DNA from: Patiria miniata
Taxonomy: Eukaryota > Echinodermata > Asteroidea > Valvatida > Asterinidae
DNA length: 64,000 nucleotides
Assembly (NCBI RefSeq): GCF_015706575.1
Contig: NW_024037064.1
Location: 11,137,606 to 11,201,605 of the forward strand
Reading direction: 5' to 3'
Shown: positions 49,601 to 61,059 of the stretch, piece after piece
How positions within the stretch are numbered: position 1 is the first letter of the stretch
Layout: the number at the start of each line of letters is the position of its first letter
Notes under the pieces: generated by a model
Told to the model about the DNA's origin: nothing
The model's input: only the letters and a program-made list of their open reading frames with translations
The model's database searches: none
Program-made: the position numbers and the translations under genes

Positions 49601-51410
49601 GCCCTCTCGAGGCCTGACAAGGACAGATACAAATTCCCTAGACTGCCATTCCTGGAGTGTTCACTCCATTTCTTATTCACAACATAATACACGTACTACA
49701 CAGACGTGTAAACATCAGAGAGCCAATGAATTCAGGCCTGAATCAAGGCTACTATGCACCCAGTAGCTTATGTAGGGTGTCAAACAAAATCCAAGAATTA
49801 CCATCAAAACACGAGTCCATCATTTGCGCGTGTATTGATGTTTCACAGAGGCCGGACAATCACCCTGGGGACAAGTTTCTTTATTACACCGAACCGTCAG
49901 GAATAGATAGTCTTAAAAATTCAGCCGTTAGCTATTGCACGATTTTTCCTTCGCGAGAAATCTTCAATTTCGACAATGAAATTACAGTTTCCGGTCTTTC
50001 AGGCTTTCTTAAAATATTGCCACTTCCGGATAAGGTTTAGATTTGCGGCGAACCTCCGGATCTGTAATTGAATTCACGTTTTGGCCCGTGGGCCTCAGGC
50101 TATAATAAGGGTACTGACCATCATCACAATTCACTTGTTACAATTCACTTGTTAGAAAATCCATTGGTGTACTGTACAGTCGAAAAAGGACGGACGTTGG
50201 CGCGGGGCATTTTGCCACGCATAACGTGAAAAGGCAATTGTTTTACTAGGTCTTTTTGTCGCGACGTTCAATTTTTCTGTTACTTTCACGGCTAAATTTG
50301 TCACTCAAGTATGAGTTTGCTTTGCTTGAAATTCATGGACTTAGAATTATAAATTTAGGTTTTATCCATTACATGTGCAGAGATAAATCTTTTACTATGT
50401 GGTGTTTTTTTGTGTGACAATTTGGGAAAAATATTATTGATTTGTCGAACGGTCAAACAATCCACAATCAATTGTTCTTTCACCAATGAAATGAAACCAC
50501 TGATCCATCAAAGCCATGTAATAAAAGAATCTCAATTCAGCAACCAACAAACCATCCATGACGCTAATCAATCGAGCAATTACAAAATTTCAGTCAATTT
50601 CAATTGCAAATTTGAACCTGAACATATTCTAGTATCTGCTCTAAACAGATAATCCAGACATCCACAAACAGACGTGGAAATCATGTTTTTGTTTGCAGCA
50701 AGTCACGTCCGTCACAAACCCATCAGGGGAAAAAAACATTGGCCCATTACGCCGCTGTGTTTGCGTAATTAATTTACGGAAGGCAAGTAAAAAAAAAAAA
50801 AAAAAAACACGCACAAAGTTTGAGCTTGGGATCTTTTTATCCATAACAACAGTATCAAGTTCGAGGGAAGCCCCAAGGCGATGGCTCGAGCTCCCACCAT
50901 CGTGGAGGCGGACAAAAGACGTGGGACAATACCCACGCCTATCGCTGACACATGGTACAATAGGACCGTGCGCCGTATTACTGGCTATTTACTGGATATA
51001 GTGTTACATTCAAGCCATCGTGCCTCAGGTGACGCAAGTGTCAGTCTGGAAATTTTACACAGGATGTCAGTATCTAAATCTTAATCTTCGGCTTAATACG
51101 ACTTTAGATTGTATTCATTCCCTATTTTTGTCTGTATGACTCAAAATATATCATTACACAATTTGTGTATACATTTTCGTCTCATTAGCTGCCCATCAAT
51201 ATGACATTGTATTATTTGATGATTGGCCATAGACATGTATAGTTCATTCCTCTTTCACGTGGTCGCATAAATTATAACAGGTTTCCTGCACATTTAAGAC
51301 AATGCAACTCCCATGTGCGTCGCGGGAGGGGGGGGGGCGGAAAGCAAAACAAAAAAAGAGAGAAATGAGATGCAAAATCATATTGCTGTTAATTTAATGC
51401 ACATTTGACG

Positions 51411-51585
51411 ACATGGGCGTCCGCAGGGGTGTCAATGGGGGTGGGGTGGGCAAGTGTCCTCCCACCCACCCTCGAAAAAAAATTGATAAATTGAGAATAT
51501 GCTACAAAATATACAAGGTTTTTGGGAAATAATGTGCTTTGCCCCCTGTAGAAAAAAATCCTGGCGACGCCCATGGCACTTATTT
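51411..51585. mobile_element. Short MITE with GGGCGTC ends
   Basis: The left end CATGGGCGTCCGCAGGGG is the inverse of the right end ATCCTGGCGACGCCCATG, with CCCCCTGTAG inside. I recall such GGCGTMGCCAGG ends from hAT-like MITEs. No target-site duplication could be assigned. Confidence 0.68.
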
Positions 51586-51587
51586 CC

Positions 51588-51905
51588 ATGACTTTTCATG
51601 ACTTTTCCATGGCCAAATAAGGAAAATATATGACCTCGTTTATCAAAATACAGATTCAAATTGTAAAACCTGTTCCGTGACGAGTGCTTAACAGAATGTC
51701 TTTCAAAATCCAAATGCTCCAAATCCAAGTTAAAAGCGAAATTTCTCGCCAATTATGTACCGTAGGTCTATATAAAAAGTCAAAAATTTAGAATTCCATT
51801 ACTTTAGTCACTTTTTAGAAATATCAATGACTTTTCCAGGCCTGGAAATTGAAAACAAAATTCCTTGAACTTTTCAGGTTTTTGCCAGGCCGCGGGAACC
51901 CTGTA
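51588..51905. mobile_element. TTTCCAGGCCTGG repeat with CCGCGGGAACCCTG end
   Basis: Contains CATGACTTTTCATGACTTTT, CATTACTTTAGTCAC, GACTTTTCCAGGCCTGGAAA and ends GCCGCGGGAACCCTG. The family type (CAGGGTTCCCGCGG ends) is known to me from hAT-like MITEs; the left end is unclear. Confidence 0.6.
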
Positions 51906-52229
51906 TACAATTTAAACATAATTATATTTAATAAACATTGTTTTTCAAGAAAAAGTTGCGTCGAGGACTTCAAGATGTTTGGTTTCAAATAAAGTAACTG
52001 CTTTTAAATGCCTGGATTTTTTCATAAAGGTTTTTTTTTTTATTACGACTGAGGGCGCTCTTTATGTCATTCAGAGCAATATGTACAGAAGGCTCGAATG
52101 CTGTGTATATCGAGTCACAGGCAGTTATCAAAATGTGTATCATGAAATTATATTCTATAACTTATTCCAGGAATAAGTTAATTGATTTTGTTATTCTCGT
52201 TTAAATGAGTATTACACAACCAAACTAGA

Positions 52230-52524
52230 AAGCACTCAGAGAGCGCAAACCTCCGCCAAGACAAACAAATTCCCCGCCATATTGTCCAAACACCCAACAG
52301 AAATACTCGAATAAATGGTGAGGAATCTTTTTAAAAAAATCTTGGATCCAGACCCAGATCCGGATAACTTGTAATATCTAATTGATTTGTACTTGTACCA
52401 AGGACCACCCCTAAAAAATATTGATGCAAATCCCTTCATAACTTTTCAGTTATCTTGTTAACGGACAAACCAACTAACCAACCAACAAAATCTTATGAAA
52501 ACATAACCTCCCGGAGGTAATTAC
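52230..52524 (-). mobile_element. CCAAGGAGG palindromic-end element, copy 2
   Basis: Minus-orientation copy: AAGCACTCAGAGAGCGCAAA, CCTCCGCCAAG, TTGTACCAAGGACCACCCCT, GTTATCTTGTTAACGGACAA and AACCTCCCGGAGGTAATTAC. It matches 14981-15282 over its whole length and directly precedes another dispersed repeat (52576-52863). Confidence 0.88.
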
Positions 52525-52575
52525 ACATAATTCGGTTTTGTAAGGGAAAGAGGCTTTACAGACCTTAATCACGAG

Positions 52576-52863
52576 TAAGCCATATTTGATCGTGTTCACT
52601 AAATGTATTTTATAAATTGTGAACTGTTGAATGGGATGGCGCCAGACTATTTATGCGTCCCACGCCTCACTTCCATTTTGCTTTGATGTGGCTTAAAACA
52701 TAATGGCATATATAATCACACATTTTTAATTATTCATCACTAAGCAGACTTGTATTAATTTGTAAATAACCTTATTTCATTGTTTTCAGTTCTATTCTCA
52801 ATTTCCCCCCAAAAAATGAGATTTTACTTCCCTTTCAATTTAATATGGCCGACCCGTGAATAG
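52576..52863 (+). repeat. Dispersed repeat D, copy 2
   Basis: GTGAACTGTTGAATGGGATG, GCGCCAGACTATTTATGCG, TTATTCATCACTAAGCAGAC and ATATGGCCGACCCGTGAATA parallel copy 1 at 37431-37742. Confidence 0.85.
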
Positions 52864-53429
52864 GTCTCTAGCCTACAGTGCGTGGTTTATTTCCCGGCCC
52901 ACTAATAAATTGACACAAGTTGAGGAGTTGATGGCGATAAGCTACTGCAGCTATCATCTAACACGTGTCTGGGGGTAATTCGAACTGCCGAGGCAAACAT
53001 TAAAACGGTACAATTCAAATCTGGCTAATCTTTCGGAGGCGAATTTGATACGCGTGTTTATTTTTTCTTCGTCGCACCATTGGGACAGGACACATTTGTT
53101 TATATAATTTGTTTGTGAGATGTGCTACTGTATGCCTACAACGATGGAAATATATTACATGAAAAGGCTGTCTCAAAATGCGAATGGGTTCAAATGGGTT
53201 CAGTACGCACTTTTTGAGTTGTCTTCACTGACTTCACTGTGTATTTAGTTTGAATTATATTTTATGTTGGCATGTCCATTTCCTCTGCAAATTTAATTAT
53301 TGTCATGCGTCTTGTTTTTATGTACCTAATAACAGCGGTTCTAGCCTATTCTCACATGTGACAAAATGGATAAATAATAGATTTGATTTGCCGTACTACT
53401 GGATGGGCATCGACTTTATAATATTAATA

Positions 53430-53690
53430 ATAATAATACCGGAGTCTTATATAGCGCACGTATCTACCAACAATCAGGGACTCAATGCACTAAATTATGT
53501 CTATTATTAAAGACAGCTAGGTAAATGTTATTTTTATGAGAAATATGAGACCCATTATGTAGCACCTTATAATGGTTTACAAGGTGCTGCGGCGCATAGA
53601 GCAGCCACGGCCAGAAACACCGGGCCAACCCCTTCTCTTAGCGATAAGTGTTAGTTGGTTCTTTAACGTGCATTACACAACACACGGGAC
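53430..53690 (-). mobile_element. SINE-like element, family C
   Basis: Read on the minus strand, the 3' part is GTGCGCTATATAAGACTCCG followed by TATTATTATTATT, the same tail type as family B. The body contains GAGAAGGGGTTGGCCCGGTG and GCACCTTGTAAACC. No clear tRNA boxes were seen. A 122-bp piece of its body recurs at 53819-53940. Confidence 0.68.
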
Positions 53691-53818
53691 CTACATATAC
53701 ATACATATATTTTAATAAATGTAGGCCTGTAAAGTGGAATCTCTATTCCATCTAACGGAAAATAGATTGCACAATGTCTTTCTCTACGAGTCATTACAGT
53801 TAACCTTATAGTAATTAT

Positions 53819-53940
53819 TTCTAAGTTTTTATGAGAAATATGAGACCCATTATGTAGCACCTTATAAGGGTTTACAAGGTGCTGCGGTGCATATAGCATC
53901 CACTGCCAGAGACACCGAGACTAACCCCTTCTCTTAGCGA
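53819..53940 (-). mobile_element. 122-bp partial copy of family C with own target-site duplication
   Basis: It matches 53531-53646 closely (GAGACCCATTATGTAGCACC, TTTACAAGGTGCTGCGG, CCCCTTCTCTTAGCGATA). It is flanked by the 10-bp direct repeat TAGTAATTAT at 53809-53818 and 53941-53950, so it looks like an independent insertion of a short piece rather than a slipped tandem copy. Confidence 0.7.
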
Positions 53941-54130
53941 TAGTAATTATAGTAATTATTGCATATAGAAGAATATGGGGAAAGAATTCAACAGTTTGTG
54001 CACCACACTGTAAGGCAGTGAATTAGCACAATGCAGATAGAATGTGTTTATAACTGCAGTTTTTGAAGTTGTGTTTGAGACTGGGAAACTGCCCAAAGCT
54101 AAGTATTTTTGTTTTCTTTTAACACTGCAG

Positions 54131-54273
54131 GCACATGGAGGGCTTTAAGCCGAAAGGCGACATGGACCCGCACGACAACGGCGGCGATGGGCTACTGGTG
54201 GCGTTCGTGATCGCCCACTTCATGACGTACTTCAACAACGCCATCAACCCGATCATATACAACTTTCTGAGTG
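54131..54273 (+). CDS. GPCR exon: ECL3 and TM7 with NPIIY
   Basis: This exon follows TTTTAACACTGCAG. Its first G completes the Arg codon of the previous exon, 47 codons follow, and one base remains before GTGAGT (phase 1). The N-terminal half (HMEGFKPKGDMDPHDNGGDG) is a long acidic third extracellular loop. TM7 follows (LLVAFVIAHFMTYFNNAINP) with NPIIYNFLS at residues 39-47, the activation-switch NPxxY region. The split last codon predicts Gly, so the protein continues FLSG as in orexin receptors, where a K/R-F helix 8 comes next. I could not find the helix 8 and tail exon within the following 9.7 kb. Confidence 0.92.
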
Positions 54274-56900
54274 GTGAGTCGGCCTCTCAGGCTGGAAGAG
54301 ATTTTTGTCTTAAATGTGGCAGCCATTACTGGGGGGTCATCCTACATTGAATGACTGTACCCCCAAAAAAGTCCCACTTTCCCCGCCCTCCAGTGGAACT
54401 TTCGTTGTTTGCATAACATCACCATGTTTAAAGAAAGCGAATTTACATTTGCTGAACAAGATTGATTTACATCGCAACGTCTATAACCAATATTGTGAGC
54501 TATTATCCCACGTAATTAGCCTACATAAGAGCCCATTGCTATAGTATATCCTTATGGTTTCTGTTTCATCTGACGTGCAAGAATCTCCTATTACTCCTAC
54601 ATAACGAAGAGAAACAAGCCTCACACAACGTGTTCCTTGAGTTGTTCATGCGGTTTACACATACCATGCATGCAGTGAAATTTGCAAGTACATTTATAGA
54701 CTAAAATTGCTGACAGGTAAAATTTTATCAGCTAGGGAAACTCTTAAAAGTTATAAAACTTCAAAAATTTGCCGTGAGTTTAAAGAACAGGCTACATTGG
54801 TCAGCAAGAATAAATAGCATATTTTGTTTGCAAGACTGGAATTGTCATTCTTGTGCGTACCAATTTTGTGATCGCTACAAACAGGCTTGCGATTCAAGTG
54901 ATGCAAATACCAGTGGCACTCATGGATCTACGACACACTGTATATAATGAAATAATACAGAGATGCTGCGAACAAAAAAAATGCCCAAAGGTCAAGATGC
55001 TTTGATCATCTTGAAATGCAAGAATGCTGCAAATTGCCAAGAAAGTTCAATCAGTCGAGCGCGTGAGGACGGTGATGCTTTTGAAACATTCCCCGGTACC
55101 CGCGAGGAGTCAAATAGGCGTGTATCGACCGCGCCCTGAGGGTTCAAATTGGCTATGCATGCGTCCATTGCCGGCCACCGTATTGTGCCCGTGCCCTTCC
55201 ATAATCCGCCACCAGATAGCGGATTCTCCCAGGCCAATGAAATGAATGATGATTGAAATGTTAATTGTAATTACCGACTGCTGTTTCATGTGACATGACG
55301 GATCGATGACGGCAACTGGAAACAGGCTGTATTAGCGTGTAACCGAGTTTATTTCTAATTGACTGTACTATATGTCCTTATCGTTGCAATGGACACATCA
55401 GGAAAATTATACAATAGGAGACTAATATAATTGCATACCACATGAGGTGTCGGATAATCAAGTTTAAAGACTCGAAAACGTACATGACGCCGAGAACCAA
55501 TCAAAATGGTGGGGACTTACAGAAGGACAGCGGTTTATTGTGAGAGACTGATAGAAACAGGTGGTATATGAACAAACCCACTTCTTAAGAGTATTAATAT
55601 CTTGTCAATAGAGGGCGCTTACGATAAAGTATACACATCAAGTTTACACATGCAGGCTGTATTACGTTAGTTAAGAGTTTTACCTCATTCACCTAATCTT
55701 GCATACAACCAACATTTCAAACCCGCATTGCAGTCACGTATCTCCAATGCTCTCTGTAGTGAAATACGATCTTTACGCAAAACGCCGCATGTTCAAAACT
55801 AGGGCCACCCTAATCTTCAAACAGCATTGGGTTTTACATCACGAAGTTATGCACGCCGACGCACCGATCGAGCGCTACAAGCTGACCTGAAGAAACACCA
55901 AGGCACAGCGGGAATTAATGCAGACATTTGAGTAACATAATCGTTGAAATGTTAGATATTGAGCGTCCTTACTCATTTAAAAATGTTCCTTGCTTCTGAC
56001 TTTAACCGGCATGTGTCACTCAGCGAAGCTAGCAGCATTACTCTAAAGAGATCCCATTGACATTCCATAGTGCGAACCACGAGTTGTCAGTTATGATGTG
56101 ATCGACAACAACAACAACCTCGCTTCTTGTAAGAAAAAAAGGACTTTTTGTTACAAAAAAAACGCTTTTGTCTCATATCACAATACTGCAATAATATTGC
56201 CGGAAAATGGTACCTTTAGGTAGACATTCCCATAGACTTGTGAAGAACTAAAGCCTTCCCATAAACCCATTTGTAAATACTCCATGCCCAAACTTTTTAA
56301 TAAAATTACTATTCTCCAGCTAGGATCGTTTTAATTAAGAAACACTAAAATGTGTTCTAGAAATGAGTTCTAGAAATAACCGCCATTCCAGAACTCACCT
56401 CAGGGAGACACTAAACTTATTACCGATATCTCACTAACTATAAGACTGTCTACCTAAGGACTGGTAACATATATTTAATTGTAATATAGTACTATATTTT
56501 GAACATAGATTACTGTATAATGAACACAAAATATCGCTATGTCCGACCAATCGATTATGCATATTTAAATAAGGTGAATGTTGGACAAACGATTCTGTTG
56601 CTAGACAACTCAGTGTTGAGTTGTACTTTTTTGTCCCCTCAGTCACGCCACACATTATATATCTGATCTTTAATAATTACGAAATGTGGTGATAACGAAT
56701 TCAACAGTCAACACAACTGAATTTACGCCGCGGTCAGTGATTTATAATACTAGGAGTATCCAATCCTTGCAAAGCCTTGAGGATTACCATGCACTGTTTC
56801 TTCGTAAATACGGTGGATCCTTTACGCTGCTTGTGCCTATACGTGAAAAGGACTGATTAGCCAATTCAGCAGGCCAACCGATTGTAATTGTTTACGAGTA
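54274..56900. other. Downstream of TM7 exon; terminal exon not found
   Basis: No stretch with an acceptor followed by a Gly-completing base and a helix-8-like K/R-F-R was recognised. 55020-55240 is GC-richer, with frames but no motifs. Confidence 0.45.
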
Positions 56901-56904
56901 TTTA

Positions 56905-57268
56905 TAGGTTTACCTGGCTATTTTAAAACATTTTTCATTCAAATTCACCAACTCTACAATTCAATTTCGAACCCCCACAAAAAATTCACACGCTTTATGA
57001 CCAAAACCAATTTAGTCATATGTCACTGAATAAAATATTTAATCGAAACCTATTTTAAGAAGATAAAATCAAACGACACACACAACAAATTTCTCGGCTA
57101 TTTTTACACATTTTTCATTCAGATTCACTAACTCTACAATTCAATTCCGTCCGAGAAAAATGTCACACGCTTTTACCAAAACCAATTAAGTCATGTGTCA
57201 TTCAATCAAATATTGAATCTCAACCTACTTTAAGAAGATAAAACCAAACGAAACACACAACAAATGTA
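56905..57268. repeat. Tandem duplication, 180-bp period
   Basis: CATTTTTCATTCAAATTCAC, CAACTCTACAATTCAATT, CACACGCTTTATGACCAAAA and TTTTAAGAAGATAAAATCAA recur 180 bases later with few changes. Confidence 0.9.
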
Positions 57269-58480
57269 TGACGAAACAGGGAGAGCAAAAGTGGAAAATT
57301 ATTCTGATCAGCGGCCTATGCCTTCTACTGAAGATATTGCAATGAAGTATGACGACCTTGAACAAAATTATGATTAAATTGAGTGGGAATAAGACAAACT
57401 TGACTAGAATCAGTGAATTCGAATGAGAAATAGCCGGGAAAATCTTTTGAATTATCTTGCACAGAAAACGGCCGTTGGGAGGCTAAGTCCTCGACACCTG
57501 CGGTGGCATTTTGTCAAATGTGTTATTAAATGTTTGAAAGTGGATAACATTATATTGACTACTGATATTCTAGAAGTTCATAATATAAATACCCGTATTA
57601 TGGCGACCGCAGGTTAAACAGTACTGAGAAACAGCCGTTGGCTGATATGGGGTGCAAATTCACGCCCAAAGCGAACGTTTCACATGAATACGGTATATGC
57701 ATTTAAATGATCTTCAGTACGGCTTACTGTCTCTAATTTATCGATCTGCATGTCATTTTGAACCTTATAACATAAAACTTTCTTTCCTGTCAGGAGTTGA
57801 GCCGAAGGATTTCTTCGACCGCAATTGATTTTTTTTTTCTAACTTCTTACTTTTCGTGAAAGAAAAGTTTTAAATTAAAACACTGACCGTTATCAAACTG
57901 CTATAGCAATGGAATAGAGGGCGCCCTTATAATGTTATTAAGGGGATAGTATCGTAGGTAAAACGAGCTAAATCATGTTTCCTTTATTTAAAATGTGTAT
58001 TTTACACAATTTGACTGTACGGTTTATCCAGGGCTGAAGGTACCATGTTCCAATAAGGGAACCAAAACTTATTAGGGAACCAAAATTTATAAAACCAAAG
58101 ACATAACAGTTGACACATAAATTTTTATTACACTTAGGTTAATTAAATACCAGTCATAATGCATTTAGTTGTATTATTCTCGAGTTTGGCGTATTATTTT
58201 CTCAGGCCTTTTGAAAAGTAGCTCAGCGAAATATTTGATTTTACAAATCATTCCAAAATTAATCAGCTGCATTCATAAGGAAATGTTCTGTAAATGATTT
58301 CAACTCAATTCTAATGTTTTGAACATAGGCCTGAATTTAGCTGTGCCTGAATTTAACTGTGACTGTCCTAGCCTCGAATGTATGAAACATTTTTTTTTCA
58401 AGTTAGCGTTGTCTTCGAAATATACGAGTAGTCTGATTTTTGGACGTACAGTTAAGTCTAACCTGAATATGTGACATTAA

Positions 58481-58775
58481 CCCTCCTGCTATCGTAATAG
58501 TCACAAACAGTTAAACTAAAATCAATCCCATTCCCTCCCATGCCATGCCTATTACACAAATAGTCAGATCATATTTTCAAGCAAGCACTGTGACTAGTCA
58601 AATTCAGTCAACGACAATAGCAGGCAAGTGGTGGGCACAGCTTGCCTATCAATCACCTACAATCAAAGCATAGCTGTGTCACAGTTAGTCAATCCTTCTT
58701 TATGTAGACTGGGAGCTCCTAACTGTTAAAAACCCTCACTTTATTGATTTTGACTGAAAGGACAACTTTGTGCAG
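58481..58775 (+). repeat. Dispersed repeat, copy 2
   Basis: Direct partner of 34129-34394: AGTCAGATCATATTTTCAAG, CAAGCACTGTGACTAGTCAA, ACAATCAAAGCATAGCTGTG and TTGATTTTGACTGAAAGGAC in order. Confidence 0.82.
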
Positions 58776-58970
58776 AATGTATATTTACATAGTGTTGAAA
58801 TACATATTGTGCTGGCCTAATTAGACAGATAATTCAAAGTAGGCAACATGGATACCGGATATTGGGAACTAACTTAAGAGTCAAGCTATGGAGGGCGCTA
58901 GACTATTTAAGTCTAAATGAATCGTCTCATCAAATATACAAATTTGTTTACAACAAATTATACTGAACAT

Positions 58971-59391
58971 CAGGGTGACCGTTTAAGCCGAATTTCGGCT
59001 AAATTTTACAGAATTTTGTGGAAAAAACGTGTTTGACAGAGAATTTAGCAGAATGAATTTTTTCAGAAGAATTCTGTAAAATTAGTGATTCTGGCAGGAA
59101 AATATGGCAGATTTGTAAACTATAGCTGATATGTTTTGAAAAAAGCTTCAATTGGAGGTTCCCTGATGTGTAAACACAGTAAAGACATTAGAAGCCAGGC
59201 TAGACTCGCGCCAATCGAAATTTTATGAGTTTTGTTTTTGTTTGAGGACCTTTTATAACATAATGCATGTGAGTATAAGTGTTTATAAAGTATTTCGCGT
59301 AATAATAGGTGACTTAGCAGATTTTTGTTAAATCTAGCAGATTTCTGGACTGCATCTACCAGGTTTTTGCCGTTACCTTACGGTCACCCTG
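58971..59391. mobile_element. hAT-like non-autonomous element
   Basis: The ends CAGGGTGACCGTTTAAG and CTTACGGTCACCCTG are inverted repeats of the CAGGGTG hAT style. Flanking octamers CTGAACAT and CAGAACAG agree at 6 of 8 positions, compatible with a decayed 8-bp target duplication. The interior carries AGAATTTAGCAGAAT-like AT-rich sequence and no frame. Confidence 0.78.
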
Positions 59392-59810
59392 CAGAACAGC
59401 TTTTATCTATCACTTACGTACTCTGAAGCAGTACTTTGGTGGACAGATACAGACATGCATTTATACAGCCGTAGATAGTGTGCAGCCAACGTAATGTACA
59501 ATACATTTTGTTATACACCGAACTGCGGTTTGATACATTTCTCATTCATAAAAATGACTACACTTCTAAGTTGCTCTGGTGGCTTATTTCCGGACCATTG
59601 ACAATGGGCACGCGCGCGTACACAGGCTTTTAGTTTGCATTACGGTATTGGGCTCTTCCTTCCTTTCCTTTAGATTTTGGATATCATCAGATTTTGACTG
59701 CCCCCCCCAAAAAAAAAAAAAATATTTCCTTGCCCCTAATTCCCCCTCTCCATTAAAAAATATGTCACAAACAGTTCACAACCTCATTGAAACACCCAAC
59801 ATATTTGCAG

Positions 59811-60240
59811 TGACTGGCCACCACCCAAAAACTACAAGGAAAACAAACAGATTTGCAAATGACTGGCCACCACCAAAAACCTACAAGGAAACCAAACAGA
59901 TTTGCAACATTTGACTGGCCACCACTTAGATTGTATTGTACTCAAGTGGTGTCATGTTGTGGCTGTCTTTCAGTTCATCAGTTGACAAATAAGGGAGAAA
60001 ATACTACTTCTTTTTACAACAGCACTAATTTCCTAGATGAAATTCGGAGACAGCTAAATATTTTGAATTCTCCCCCAAAACTACAAGGAAACCAAACAGG
60101 TTTGCAATGACTGGCCACCACTTAGATTGTATTGTTCTCAAGTGGTGTCAGGTTGTGGCAGTCTTTTTGTTCAGTTGCTAGATAAGGAAGAAAATACCCC
60201 TTTTTTACAACAGCATTAATTCCCCCCCCCCCCCCCCGAA
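59811..60240. repeat. Nested tandem repeat (50-bp and ~230-bp units)
   Basis: TGACTGGCCACCACC with ACAAGGAAACCAAACAGATT repeats three times at the start. A larger unit with CCACTTAGATTGTATTGTAC, TCAAGTGGTGTCATGTTGTG and AAATTCGGAGACAGCTAAAT follows and recurs. It ends in a poly-C run at 60222-60238. A further relic is at 60480-60560. Confidence 0.87.
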
Positions 60241-60690
60241 TTCGAAAATTGAATGGTTTAGAATAGGGACATAAAATTATAGCCCCATAACTTGGGACCA
60301 GGGAACCTTACTGCCTCTGAATGTGCACTGATGAGCCTCATTTCCACATTGAAAAGAAATGTGAAGTTTTTAAATTTAAGTTGAATTTTATTATTTGTAA
60401 CATTTTGGGAGTTTCTGAACAATAAATTGGCTGGTCTCTAGTTGATGTTTGATTAGGTACAGATTGCAAAATGTTTTGTGTGAACTTCCTAGATGAAATT
60501 TGGACACAGCTAAATATCTCAAATTCTCCACAAAAACTACAAGAAACCCAGACATCTAGAAATGCCCTACTTATATTTCCTTGGTTTGTTAATACCAGGC
60601 AAGTGTGCTTGGAAACCAGTTGCAAAACAGTGTATACTTGAAAGCAAACACAAACAAAAACTTTTCCACCAGGTATTGTTTTACTTGGCT

Positions 60691-61050
60691 GTGGGACTTA
60701 GTATACAGATCGAGGCAGCCTAGTATCTGAGCCAAATGCAGACTGGGAGCTTGAGTGCAGAAAAACATGCGAAACAAATCAGGCCAACTTCACTCACTCT
60801 TTAGCTGACAAAAGTCTCCAACATTTTTTATGTCAGGCAAAGACAGGCTGAATATTCAGAACCAGTGCTGTTGTCAAGTACAGAAACAATCCATCACATT
60901 TCTTTAAACTGAGATGACAGTGGAACTTAGTATACAGATCAAGGCAGCCTAGTATTTAGGCAATATGCAAACTGGGACCTTGAGTGCAGAAAAACATACC
61001 AAACAAAATTAGGCCATTGCAACTTTACTCAAAAGTCTCCAACATTTTCA
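60691..61050. repeat. Direct duplication, 229-bp offset
   Basis: ACTTAGTATACAGATCGAGG, CAGCCTAGTATCTGAG, CTTGAGTGCAGAAAAACATG and AAAAGTCTCCAACATTTT recur at 60920 onward in the same order. Confidence 0.87.
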
Positions 61051-61059
61051 TGAGGAAAG

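Larger units (their letters stand above)
46636..54130 (+). other. GPCR intron (TM6 to TM7)
   Basis: GT...AG intron of 7.5 kb. 46640-51400 holds no repeat or gene I recognise; it includes a 152-codon frame (47615-48073) and a 127-codon frame (49657-50040) without known motifs. A poly-A run of about 20 lies at 50788-50808. From 51411 on it is filled with non-autonomous elements (see separate entries). Confidence 0.75.
38704..54273 (+). other. Partial class A GPCR gene, orexin receptor-like (four exons)
   Basis: Four exons (38704-38940, 45704-45907, 46526-46635, 54131-54273) join in one frame: intron phases are 0, 0 and 2, and the last exon leaves in phase 1. Every junction visible in the window has AG acceptors and GT donors. 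The product would span TM3 to TM7 of a plasma-membrane peptide receptor that signals through G proteins. Family call: the TM3 start SVSVYTLAAIAVDRY, the TM4 end PQAV, the ECL2 Cys followed by LEKGW, IVTYIFPLVLMGVAY in TM5, CNLP in TM6 and NPIIYNFLSG in TM7 all resemble orexin receptors. Related NPFF/QRFP/allatotropin-type receptors are the main alternative. Exons for the N-terminus with TM1-TM2 and for the cytoplasmic tail were not found and probably lie outside the window. Exon GC content is clearly higher than in the introns. Confidence 0.85.
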
